A stretch of DNA of 64,000 nt, taken from positions 22,762,501-22,826,500 of the forward strand of contig OY720097.1 of the NCBI GenBank assembly GCA_963082875.1, given 5' to 3'. The DNA is from Corella eumyota. Its lineage: Eukaryota > Chordata > Ascidiacea > Phlebobranchia > Corellidae. Below, piece after piece: positions 22,925-34,417 of this stretch. Both the position numbers and the translations under genes were made by a program. The stretch's first letter is position 1. Every line of letters starts with the position of its first letter. The notes below the pieces were generated by a model, which did no database searches, was not told the DNA's origin, and saw nothing but the letters and a program-made list of their open reading frames with translations.

Positions 22925-23188
22925 GGCCTGTTCACACGACAAGGTAACGTTGCGTTGCGCTGCAGTTGCGTTACGTAACTTCACGAGTTCTTGGGATTAA
23001 CAAATAAAAAAAAAAACAATAAAAGTATACCGCTTACGAAATCTTGCGTAAATTTTGCTTCGGCTACAAAACTTTACGAATTCTTACGTAACTTACGCAA
23101 ACTTTCGTACGTGTGAACAACTCTGTTCATTTTAAATGGTTGCACAATCTTACGTTACGTTACGTTGCGTACGCCGTGTGAACGGGCT
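22925..23188. mobile_element. MITE-like element with terminal inverted repeats
   Basis: Left end ggcctgttcacacg and right end cgtgtgaacgggctt are imperfect inverted repeats about 264 bp apart. Just inside each end are runs of cgttgcg/acgtaac words that can also pair. No coding capacity. The target duplication is unclear, so the superfamily is not assigned. Confidence 0.7.
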
Positions 23189-23299
23189 TGAACTTCAAAA
23201 TACTACGATAATAAACATATATGTACCGATATTACGATGGTTACAAAATTGAATTAACGACATTTTATTGACAAAAGCAGCATTTAACAAAAGTTAACA

Positions 23300-23440
23300 G
23301 GTAGAAGATTCGGCTTGCAAAAAACGGCGGGAAGTCGGCGACGAAATTCCCGTGTATAAAGTCAAGACCATATTTTGCCGATAGTTGAAATAAAGTTTTG
23401 CAATAAGTACAGTATATATAATAGTTTTAATTGGTTATAG
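23300..23440 (+). repeat. 250 bp spacer repeat, copy b (partial)
   Basis: gacgaaattcccgtgtataa, agaccatattttgccgata, ttttgcaataagtacag; stops near aattggtta, lacking the ttagaatattta half. Confidence 0.65.
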
Positions 23441-23780
23441 AGATGGAACAAAATTAAAATTAATTAAAAATAAGATTCGATCGAATCCGAGTACTCGCTA
23501 TGTCGTCATCAATTTAAATGTCAAGCGTAAGCCGAAGTAAACTGCGCAATTTAAATATAACAGACCTATTTTACCGATTCTTTTATGACAACTCTACACG
23601 AAATTAAATCAATAGCAATAACTTACTTTTTCTAAATTCACGTGTAAAAATGTTAACATTTCCGCATGATTCGACTTTAAACGATTTCACAATGTAGTTT
23701 TCGCAATGGCGAAACTACAACCCCGGACGAACTGAAAAGCTAAAATAAAACACATTTAGGATGGCAAGAACAAAACGATT

Positions 23781-24069
23781 TTTTTTTTGTATATATCTTT
23801 ATCTTCGATGTGGGAAAGTCAAATGCGCGACTTAAACATAGAGTAACATCAATTACTTCGACCCAGTCTCGAGTTGCCTGTGGTAGTTTAAGATATTATA
23901 GATTATAATTGCCAGATAATTATGCTGCTGATTAAGTGCTGACTCAGAAGGAGTTAATACCGTTTATAGCGCCGTACTCAAGGGCGCTACAGCATGAGAT
24001 CAGTGGGGATTGAACCCACGACCTCATGTGTGGTGTAGCAAGTGTTCTTACCACTACAACACGCTGCCT
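23781..24069 (-). mobile_element. full-length tRNA-derived SINE, minus orientation
   Basis: T run then tgtatatatctttatcttcg, ending ccactacaacacgctgcctg. Nearly consensus in sequence. Confidence 0.92.
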
Positions 24070-24544
24070 GTGTTAAACAGCGCAGGGCACTCATTGCGAT
24101 GCCTCGCCCAAAATTGGACATTTGGTAGATTTAATAATATAATTTCACACGTACGATGTTTTTGATTTCCTTTTTAATCAAATATGAAAAACAGCACACC
24201 ATTTACACTCATCTATTAAGCGTTTTTTGGTTACTAAATTATCGCACAATTAAAACAAACGTTTTTACGGCAACAAATGCAAACCTGTCCAGACAAGTTT
24301 AACTCAAAAAAATAAAAAATAAAAAACCATCCTCCCAAATTGTTACAATTAATTAAATGTACATGCGTAAGATTCGGTAGCCGAGTCAAAAAAAATATTC
24401 AACGAGCCCGAATCCTAAAAAAACTTAATACTCGGATCGAGTGCTCGAACTCGGATTCGACTCGGCCCATCCTTAGTTGTTACCGTTAATGATATGTTAT
24501 GTTTTTGGAAAATTTTTTATTTTAAGATTTATGTTTTAAAAACT

Positions 24545-24870
24545 ATTTTTAAGAAGAATTAAAGACAAGTGCTATCGGCCTGCGAAATTTTTCACTAAAC
24601 TGCGGGAAGTCTGTAGCGTAAAGCCCGCGTATAACTTCAATGCAAGACCATATTTAACCGATATTCAAAATATAATTTTGCAAAAAGTACTATACATAAA
24701 AAAATTTTAATCATTTTTTACGATAAACATATATTTTAGTTTTTAGAATATTAATTTTTTTTTTAATTTTTGTTTCAAAAACGTAATTTTAAAACGAATT
24801 AAAAACAAGTGCTTTTGGCCTGCAAAATTTATTTTTGGCCTGCGAAATTTTGTATCTATCTGCGGGAAGT
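24545..24870 (+). repeat. 250 bp spacer repeat, copy c, directly upstream of NTase-TPR copy 1
   Basis: aaagacaagtgctatcggcc, ctgcgggaagtctg, aagaccatatttaaccgata, cgataaacatatatttta, then a second partial ggcctgcgaaatttt. It ends about 50 bases before the start codon at 24927, so it may include promoter sequence. Confidence 0.7.
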
Positions 24871-24926
24871 CCATTGAAGTATTATTTAAGTTTAAGCTGT
24901 TAAAATAATTTTTTTATTACATAACA

Positions 24927-26797
24927 ATGGATACAGAAGAAGAGATTATTAAACAACTTAAACGAATTTGTGACGAAAATGGAAAGGAAAAATTTCCAAA
25001 ACAATCTGCAAAACTTTTCCATAAACTTGGTTTAATTTACAAAACTGAAGGTTTTCAACAGGCTGACAAAATCAAGTTAATTCAAAATTACTTAAAGTTG
25101 CAAATCCAGTAAACCAAGAAGCAGATTTGATTTATTATTCAAAAATAATTGCTAAAGATGTTGTAGAAATGAGAAACAAGGTTAATGATATACTTAAAAC
25201 CATTCCTCAGATTCCTGAAGACATATCTAACGAGGAATTCACAAAACTTAAAAGTGAAAAAGTTGAAGCTATAAGAAACCTGCAGAATATAATAAGTGAA
25301 GAATATACAAAGATTATGAAACGTCTTGCTGGGTTTTGTGAAGAAATAATGGGAAATCCCCCATGTGAATATGCTTTAGTGGGACTTGGATCACTTTCAC
25401 GAAGGGAAATAACTCCTTATTCTGATTTTGAAAACATTATAGTTTTGGAAAATGATATATTAAATTATCTTAAAAAAGTTGCCAAAGCAGTAAAGGAATA
25501 CTTCAGGTGGTTTGCTGTAATATTTCAAGTTATTTTGATTAATCTTGGAGAAACTATTCTTCCTGCTGTTAATATTCCAAGTTCAAATTGTGGAGATCCA
25601 ACTAAATTTAACTTTTACGATGCTGTTACACCTTTGGGCATTTCCTTTGATGGAATGATGCCACATGCTTGCAAATCTCCACTAGGAAGACAAGTTGAAA
25701 CAGAAAACAAACCATTTACACTTGAACTAATTCAAACTGTAAGCAAAATGGCAAGTTTTATTGGGTTAGATGAGGATATTAAGAATGGTTACCATTTGGC
25801 TGATATGTTGATAACATCATGTTTTGTTGCTGGCAGTTATCAATTATATCAACAATTTCAAGAAAACGCTGATAAAGAAATGTCTTTATTAAAGGTAAAG
25901 AAATATCAATCATCAGTTAAAGAACAAATCGATAAAAATAAAAAAAATTTTAATGTTTTAACTCAATTAAATAACTTGCAGAATTGCAAAAACTTTAATA
26001 TAAAAAGAATGATTTACAGAAGTTCAACTTTATTTGTTTCAGCAATCGGTAAAATGCATGACATAAAAGAATCTTGTTGCTTTGACATTCTAGAAGGTCT
26101 TGTTCAAGATAATAAATTTACTAAAGAAGTTGGTTGCGATCTTAAATTTGCCATTGCTGTTGCATGTGAGACAAGATTAAGAGTTTACATGGATAAGAAA
26201 TCACAAGACGATTCTGTTCAACAATTAAAAATAAAAAGTAAATTTATAAATAAAACGGTTGGAATAAAAAACCTTGTTGAATATTTTTTAACAATTCATC
26301 AATTTCAAGAAAATTTGTTCGACCTTGATGAAATAGAAAAACCTGGAATATTTTTGGTTCCAGCGATATGTTGTATTTTAGGTTTTTATACTTTTGCTAT
26401 TAAATGGTGGAACCAGGAAATATGCAAAACTGAGTTTACTAATAACTCGGAGAAGGAAATTGCTGATTGTCATTATTGGATTGGATTGTGTAAATATGAA
26501 CTCGGTCAATAAAAAGAAGCATTATCTGATTTCCAAACTTCACTTGAAATCCACCAATGAATTGATGACAATCCAACTAATAGCAGGGGTTTTGCTAATC
26601 TTCATCATTGGATTGGAAAAAGCAAATATCAGCTGGGTCAATATGAAGAAGCATTATCTGATTTTCGAAATTCACTTACGATCTACCAACAAATTAGCCA
26701 GCATCACAAAATAATCATGTATTGTCAAAATTGGATTGGAAAATGTGAGGCAATGCCATTTATTTTAAAGTTTGTTGTTAAAATTAAGCTAAACTAA
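24927..26797 (+). pseudogene. NTase-TPR family copy 1, broken
   Basis: Closest to copy 2 (36363-39638). The start context ataacaatggatacagaag is kept. After about residue 53 an 85 bp stretch present in the other copies is missing (junction near 25087), shifting the frame; the correct frame resumes by 25127 and runs through the nucleotidyltransferase region (GLGSLSRREITPYSDFE, FDGMMPHACKSPLGRQ). In the first TPR the conserved tyrosine codon is a TAA stop at 26510-26512 (ELGQ-stop), and another stop follows near 26558. Only two repeats remain before the shared C-terminal cap (WIGKCEAMPFILKFVV), against 12 in copy 2. The lesions are a deletion and point changes, so the gene is dead or at best encodes a fragment from an internal start. 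Decay is recent: the body is still highly similar to copy 2. Confidence 0.92.
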
Positions 26798-27321
26798 AAG
26801 TAATCGTTTATTAAACCTTTTTTAAATAATGATGTTTCTTTTTTTTAGTATTTTAATCGTGTGCAGATTTGTGCTTTAAAACAGTATATTTGTAAAACAA
26901 ATTATAATTCATAAAGTTACATAAGTTATACCTATGTTTTAGTTAACATCATTGTGTTTTTTATAGTCTGTTAATCTTAAACTTATTAAATTGTAATTTG
27001 TTTTAATTATGTTTTTTTTTCTTTTAGGAATATTAGGGTTTATATATATAAAAAAATCATTAAATTATCTTAATCAACTAAATTGCTACAGTGACATAAT
27101 AAAGCATACTGTAAACTGTATAAAGAAATAGAACCTGACATTTAAAAACAGGTTTTATTAAAATTAATGGACTCGAAACCAACTTCACTCAGGTTTGTTA
27201 AAATTATTTTTAGGAAATTTATAATCTATAAATAAAACATTTAAGGTAACAAGTTTTTTCAAAACCTTTTAACTATTTTTTTACTCTTTTTATTATTTTG
27301 CAAATTTTGTGATGTTTTTTA

Positions 27322-27505
27322 TATTTTTTTGTATATATTTTTACCCAGTCTCGAGTTGCCTTTGGCAATTTGGGATTTTATTAATTATAATTGCCCAATA
27401 ATTACCCTGCTGATTAGGAGATGACTGTTTATATTGTTTGCAGGGCCTTACACAAAGGTGTTACAGCATGAGAGCAGTGAGAATCGAACCCACGACCTTC
27501 AGTTT
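27322..27505 (-). mobile_element. truncated old SINE, minus orientation, unit A
   Basis: tttttttgtatatattttta, cccagtctcgagttgcc, then diverged body to cgaacccacgacctt. It has a matching copy at 40153-40330, so it predates the segmental duplication. Confidence 0.75.
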
Positions 27506-27974
27506 TTTCAAACAGAACTATATTGTTTTTACCTCACTTCTACCAACTAGTGGCACTGTTAGTAAGCACTTAAAATAAGCTGTGTGCACAGAAACAGGAA
27601 AGATTGAATTAGGCTGTGCACAGTTGCACACATTCTTAAGTTGCAAAAACAACTACAATATAAAACACCTCACAACCTATTTAGGTTTAAATATTGTAGT
27701 TTTTGATTTCATTTTTTGCATAAATTTTGTCATGCTTAAACACTATGATGTTTTAAGTTTAAATCTTGGCGTTCGCAAGTTGGATTATGTATTGAATTGA
27801 ATCATTTTTTGTATACAATTTTTGCCAAAACAAAATTATTAAAATATTAATGCTCAGATAATAACATTACCCCAAAAGTATTCGAAAACTCCACAACTTA
27901 AGACTGAGTTATTGCAACAAAAGTTACCTAAATATTTAGTTTTGTGTAAAATTAATGATGGAATTATTAAACAG

Positions 27975-29665
27975 AACATGGGAGACACATTACAACACAG
28001 ACTCAGGAATAAAAGAAGTTTATTTAATCAATATTTGTGATGGTTTGCAGCATGTGGATGGCTGTGACGGAAGTTCAATTTGTTTGACTCAAAATCATGG
28101 AAAGGGTTGGTTTATTGTTTTAAATTTCACCGGCAGCGTGGTGTAGTGATAAGAACTCTTGCTACACTACCATGAGGTCGTGGGTTCAATCCCCACTGAT
28201 CTCAAACTGTAGCGCCCTTGAGTAAGGCGCTATAAACGGTATGAACTCCTGCTGAGCCAGCACTTAATCAGCAGCATAATTATTGGGCAATTATAATCTC
28301 TATAATATTTCAAACTGCCACAGGCAACTCGAGACTGGGTCGGAGTAACTGATGTTACTCTATGTTTAAGTCGCGCATTCGACTTTCCCACATCGAGGAT
28401 AAAGATATATACAAAAAAAAAAAAAAAAAAAATTATTTGTGATTTGCTTTTTAAATTTTAAGGTTTAGTGTAATTGTTGAGACAGGTTTAAATAAATAAA
28501 TGTTTTAAACTCTCTAACCAGAATAAAATAACAATGAGTGTCTATTTTAAAAATCTCATATTTTATTAATTTAATATTTTTATATTATTTTACAAAAATA
28601 CCCAATTTTTAAGGTTTTTTAATAGCTTTACTATATAATTTATTACATCGTTTAAATTGTTACCTTTACTAATATGTGAAAACTTAAAACTTGATTTTTA
28701 CAGTAAAACCTTTTCTAGCTTTTCACCAAGTATAAATTATGACTCGGTTAATTCTGTTGGTTTTATCTCGAGTTTAACACGACAAAGAAATGTTCTCAGT
28801 CGAGTTTTTATCGGAGCAGCATCACTTTTGACTGTGGAACAACTTTGGTAACTTTTAAGTGTCTCTTTATTTGTTAATGTATGTCAGTTTTACTTTAATA
28901 TCACTATGGTACTATATATATATATAATGTTTAATTTACACATTTTTCTATAATTACAGATGCTCAGGCCCAAGTTAAATGTAACAGTCACAAACTTAAC
29001 AGGAAGAAATTTTGAAACTCTGGCAATCAGGTTTAAAATTTTGGTTTAAAAGTTATCTTTTAAATTGACTTTCAAAATTTAAAAAAATAAAGTCATGGAG
29101 ATATTAGCGTATATAATCCTATATTAAATATTATTATTTAATTCAAGTTATCTTTAACTTTAGGAAGGGTATTACCACATCGTTGACCCTACGACCCCAT
29201 CAGAGACATCACGTGATGACATTTACATAAATGTTTGTCGAAATATCCACAATGAATTCCCCTCGGAACTTTATACTTATTTATCTCAATGTCCTGACAA
29301 TGCAGCTGCATGTCTGTTGTAAGGTGGTCATGCTTATTCCATCAGGACACAAGCTGTCAACATTACAGATGAAAACAGGTTGGTTTTTGAGTGTTTTTGA
29401 AAATTAGATTTGTTTATTGTATTATTTACATTACTACAACAGGGGTGTCAGAACCGCAATAATATGTCATTTAACTAAATTTTTAATAGCATATACAAAT
29501 GTTTAAATTAAATACCTAAACGTAAGCCAGATTTATGAAATAATGTTTAGATATATCCTGGTTTAATTTTGTAACTTTGTTTAGATTAATGTTAACCTAT
29601 ACAACTGAGCCAGGCACAAATAAGAAGGATGCAACAATCTACAAGTTGTCATCACTTTTGTCCTA
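27975..29665 (+). pseudogene. decayed IGF2R/CI-MPR-like (MRH) repeat fragment, unit A
   Basis: Exon-like blocks at about 27975-28104, 28704-28847, 28960-29030, 29164-29378 and 29585-29665, most bounded by AG and GT. They encode pieces with the spacing of mannose-6-phosphate receptor homology repeats: VYLINICDGL...C...SICLT; then KKCSQSSFYRSSITFDC in the second block; then GYYHIVD, DIYINVCRNI, CPDNAAACL; then LMLTYTTEPG. The second block lacks one T found in unit B, shifting its frame, and the fourth has a TAA after AACLL. Family members bind mannose-6-phosphate-tagged or other ligands in the late secretory route. With no start, membrane segment or full repeat set, this is a gene fragment. Another MRH-type protein is possible as the source. 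Confidence 0.72.
28132..28420 (+). mobile_element. young full-length SINE, unit A only
   Basis: Near-consensus copy from ggcagcgtggtgtagtgat to gataaagatatatac plus about 20 A. Unit B reads straight through at the matching point (gttttaaattatttgtg near 40945), giving an empty site. The flanking short duplication is about aaatt. Confidence 0.95.
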
Positions 29666-30419
29666 GCATGAATAGAGGGGGTAGTAGGTAAGCACTTTTT
29701 CATACCCTAACTTACTCTAGTAGACACTTTTTTTGCCTTTTTTAAGTTCGTTACCATTGAAGTTGCATAAAATTTTTGAATTTAGATATTAGTTGACTTT
29801 CTGTGTTAGTATAAGTTAAATAACTTATACAACTAAAGATTGGGCTGGGGTTATAAAAGATTCTTTTATATTTAGGCTGTGAAGTCGACCTTGTGACCAA
29901 TTAATGCAAAAGAGTGGTTTATTCAATGGTTTCACCCCAATAGTAAAGTAACCCCCTGTCGGGTATAAAAGTTACCCCCCTTTTTCTAACTAAACCCACT
30001 GGAGACTTTATTTCCAAAATTTTTATTTATTTGGTAGGATTTGGGTAAAAGTTAATAGAAAATAATATGGGTTTTCATGCATCTGGTTTTTGGTGAAATG
30101 TATGTTTCAGAAAATTATTTACGGTTATACACCTTATATTTTTTCTTACTTAATTGAATATTTTTTGGTCCTGTGAAATATTAGTTCTGAAAATGAACAG
30201 TTTAACTGAATTAGAAATAAGTTTAAAAAGTTTTAATTTTGTTGCCATAAATGTCTTAAAGTTTTCTTACGACCTTCAAGGGGGTAAATTAAGTTCAAGG
30301 TTGAACCCCAATAAGATTTTCAGCCCCTGTGGGTTAAAAACGATAAATTACTAATTTCTGGCTAACAGACACTAAAGAAGCTAAAATATTTGGACGTTAA
30401 TTATGACGTCACAAATTTG

Positions 30420-30511
30420 GCATAAAAAAACTACAAACTAAAAATAGAAGCATAAAAAAACTACAAACTAAAAATAGAAGCATAAAAAAATTACAAACTA
30501 AAAATACTGTT
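30420..30511 (+). repeat. 30 bp tandem repeat, three copies, unit A
   Basis: Unit gcataaaaaaactacaaac plus taaaaatagaa, three times. The matching array is at 42976-43055 in unit B with the same copy number, so it predates the duplication. Confidence 0.85.
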
Positions 30512-31164
30512 AAGGGCCGATATAAAATGACTACGTCATCATTTAGTTAAATATTAATTTGAAGTTTAAACTTTTCACTAAGGTTGAGTTGTACCAGTAG
30601 CGGTCAATCTATACGAGTTACGCTGCACAAGAATTTTCAACCATTTAAAATTACAGTTTAAGTTATCTGAGGTTTAGTACATTGTGTAGCGATAGCATTT
30701 CTGATGTTTTGTGACCGACTTCAAAAAATATTTAACCTAATATAATTTGGTCGATGTGCAAAAAGTAATTAAACCAGTAGTTATGCTATGTTGAAAACTA
30801 GTTAGTTATCCTAGTAAAAGGATAGGGTTTATAAAATTAATTTTATAACATTAACCGATAGTACAGAGTATTATTATTAGTGCGACTTAACGGAATAACT
30901 ATTAGCGTTTTGGTCGATATTAACATTGTTTTGCAACGCTAATATGATATATAGAATGTAGAATTATTGCTACTACGGTAACGTAAAAAAATTTAGATAT
31001 TTTAAAGGAGAAAAAAAAATTTTGAAAAAATTTAGATATTTTTTTTTTATAATCTAGTTCTTGTGTCACTTTGGTTACAATTATATAACAAGGTAAATAA
31101 ACTATGTTTAAATGCGACGAACGTTCAATAACATGGCGTTCAAAAAATTAATTTTAATTCCAAC

Positions 31165-31285
31165 AATCATTTTAAAACAATGCAAGTAATATTGTTTGGT
31201 TAAATATCTTTTTATCTTAAAGCAATGCAAGTAATATTGTTTGGTTAATTATGCTTTTATCTTAAAGCAATGCAATGAAATCTTA
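31165..31285 (+). repeat. short direct duplication in the unit A unique segment
   Basis: The string caatgcaagtaatattgttt followed by ggttaa and ctttttatcttaaag occurs twice, about 57 bp apart. It is in the part of unit A missing from unit B. Confidence 0.7.
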
Positions 31286-31736
31286 TTCAAATCTTCAGCA
31301 AATTAAGTTTTTTGCGACTTCTTTTTTAAATAGAAAATTTTTATAGTTCAGGTACTAACCATGTAAAATATATTTTTAATTTTGCGAAATTTAACATTTA
31401 GTATTGCAGATAATTTTGCTACAAACGATTACTTTACGCTTTTAATATGGTTTTAATAGTATTAACTTATTGTAAGAAATTAGGTTTAGTAGATTAGTAA
31501 GTAAGGAAATACTAGAGATGGCACGAAAAGTAAGGTTTTTACTATATGATCGGAAACCGGTGGCATCATAGCCTAAAAAGAAGGACCCATTAACCGCTTT
31601 AAAGCAGGAGATAAGCTTCGTTGGAAGATAAGCTTCGTTTCATAAGGTATTTAAACGATTAACTAAGAAAACTAATCACACTTCATTTTTTGTATTTGGT
31701 GGTTATACAAATGAATATTATTTGTTTAATTATTTT

Positions 31737-33500
31737 AACAGTCAGTGTACGTTATACCCAACCTGTGTGTGAATAAACTGATTAGCAGAACTAATAACGA
31801 TAACGTGAGCAAAGTCTACGTTTGGTTTAAGGCAATATTTTTGGTGATTTGAAGTGCTGAGTTAACAACGGTTTCTGTTTAAAATATGGGAGCAGTGCAA
31901 TTTTAATAATTGGTTTGTTGTGAGTGACTTTGTATTTATTAATAACTCTATAGGCTGCTTGGTTGGTAACGACGTAAACTTTAATTCTTGTTTTTAATTG
32001 AATTTACATTTTTTGAACAAAAACCTGAATAGTCCAACCGATTTTCCAACCGACCAAATAGCGGATCGCCGAATAACTAAGAGCGGTAAATCCATAAAGT
32101 TAAATTCACGTTAACAAGACTGACTCTAACAATAATTTTAATGTTTCTTTTATGTCTATTTTTTTTATCATATAATTTACGCAAAAACTTGTGTTACCAA
32201 TTTTTGACGAGCCACGGGTTAAAGTAAGATTGTAAGTGTTATTGAATCACAACTTTTTGTTATATTTTTGTCTCAAATTAAGGTGCTTTATAATCTGGCC
32301 CAAAAATAGATCCCATTAGGCTTATGTCGCATATTGGAATATGGTAAATTTAAACACTTTCTGTTCAACTCTCAAGTTTTACGTTTTAGTTATTTTCGTA
32401 GACGTTCGATAAACTATTTGGTTAAATTTAAATTATTGCCGAATTTTTTATTAAGTTTTATAGAAGTTTCAATGTTATTTTTATTTAAGCACATGATTTT
32501 AGTTTGTTGGTTTACGTGTTATAAAATTTTTGTAGTTATACTAAATGAATGGTATTCATAATCAGGTTCTGGCGTAACTTTGTTTTTTTCATAATCTGGT
32601 TCTGGCGTTACTTTGTTTTATTTTTCATAATCTGGTTTGCTGGCATAACAAGGTAAAAGTTCATTTTAATTTTAACAACCATTTAAAGTGCATTGCAAGT
32701 AATATTGTTTTGGTAATTATGTTTTTTTAATTTTACATATTAAGTTTATTCAAAAAATGCACCAAAATCGTATTAAAATTTACAGTAGGTTGAGTTTTCT
32801 ACCGACCTCTTATTTTAAATTTTTATAATTTTCGTAGTAATTTATGTGAAAGGTAGCATTAGTTTTGCTGAATTTAATGTTTGGTTTATTATGAAGATGT
32901 CTCAAACAATTACATTACGCTGTTAATATGGTTTTGATAATACTTACTAAATGTTCGAAATTTCGTTTAGAAGGTTGTTAAGTAAAAGGTTTTACTATAG
33001 GGTTAAACCAAATACAAAATTTTTCGCTGTCTGACCGAAAAGTTGTACATTTAATTAAAGGCATCCCCGTAAAATAAAATCTGCGTTAACAAGACCTTAA
33101 AAACAGTCTTAAGTGAGATTAATTCTCTTTTCATTTGTATCGATAAAAAATTAAGTGAGTATAGCGTAATAATAACAACTTTGTTTGTCTCTCAACTTTA
33201 GGTGAATTTTAATTTGTTTGATTATTTCAACAGTCAGTGTACGTTATACCCGACCTGTGGGTGAATAAACTGATAAGCAGAACTAATAACGATAACGTGA
33301 GCAAAGTCTATGTTTGTTTTAAGGCAATATTTTTGGTGATTTGAAGTGCTGAGTTAACAACGGTTGTTGTTTAAAATATGGAAGCAGTGCAATTTTAATA
33401 ATTGGTTTGTTGTAAATGGTTGTGTAATTATTGACTGACTCTATAGGCTGCTTGGTTGGTAACGACGTAAACTTTAATTCTTGTGCTTAATTGAATTTAC
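31737..33500 (+). repeat. imperfect 1.5 kb tandem duplication within unit A
   Basis: Two blocks, about 31737-32020 and 33230-33520, share aacagtcagtgtacgttata, gaataaactgat, gcaatatttttggtgatttg, tgctgagttaacaacggtt and tctataggctgcttggttgg. Between them lie about 1.2 kb of AT-rich DNA. Unit B keeps the right block (about 45040-45290) and only the last part of the left one (about 43690-43800). Confidence 0.75.
32555..32650 (+). repeat. 36 bp tandem repeat, three imperfect copies
   Basis: cataatctggttctggcgt plus actttgttttttt, repeated three times with small changes. Same array at about 44375-44465 in unit B. Confidence 0.75.
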
Positions 33501-34417
33501 ATTTTTTGAACGAAAACCTAAATAGCCCTTGTTTTGATTGGATAACAATATTCTGGAATCCAGTGACGTAACCTCGTGAGGTTAAAACGTTTAGGTATTT
33601 TGTACACCGTATAAGTTACATACAAAACTTGTGCTTGGAAAACTTTTTACCAACCCGCTGTATAAAGTTAAAAAATGTCATTAAATCACAACTTTTTTGT
33701 TGTTTTTGTCTCAAATTAAGTTGCGTTGTTATCCAGCTTTAAAAAAAGTTAATATGCTAATACCGATCATTAGGAATATGTTATATTTTAAGACGTTTTT
33801 TTAACAGTTCTCAAGTTTTACGTTTTGTATTGGACAAAAAATAGCTGGATAATGGATAAAGGTGTTTTTATTAAGTATATTCCGCGTTAACGAAACCTTA
33901 TATGGCAATAAATTTTAATGTATTTTCTAAGGCTATTTTTTATATTGCATAATTATTTACACACAGAACTTTAATTAGCCAACTTTTTGACAATATTGGG
34001 TAATAATAAGAGCCTGAATGTCATCAATTTAAAACCCTTTTGTTATGTTTTCGCTCCAAATCAAATTGCTATATCATCCAGGATAAAAATAAATATGTTA
34101 TTATGCTTATGTCAGATATAAGAAAGAAGCTTAGATTTAAACGTTTTTAGGAGATCCTTAATTTTACATTTTTTTTAGTTTTCATTGTAGATATTTAGTA
34201 AAATTTGCCGTTAAATTCAAGTGGTTGCCGAGTTGTTCTTTAAATATATTATAGGCGTTTAAAACTTGTTAATTTGCAATTCTATAGGTAAACAAAATTA
34301 TATACATTTTACGTAAGTAGCTGATTAATGACAACTTTGTCCGCCTTTCTTCAAATGTAAAATTTTAACAGTCAGTATATATATACCGAACACGAAGGTA
34401 GATTAACGAGTACCCAA

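Larger units (their letters stand above)
21412..24926. other. repeat-rich spacer between SELENOS and the NTase-TPR array
   Basis: No gene seen. It contains three copies of an approximately 250 bp repeat, one MITE-like element and one minus-strand SINE, all listed separately; the rest is AT-rich unassigned DNA. The 3' end near 24880-24926 is the presumed promoter of NTase-TPR copy 1. Confidence 0.6.

Noticed and set aside
27582-27800. Open frame of 72 residues in unit A
   Set aside because: Unit B carries the same DNA without any sign of conserved coding, and composition is that of spacer.
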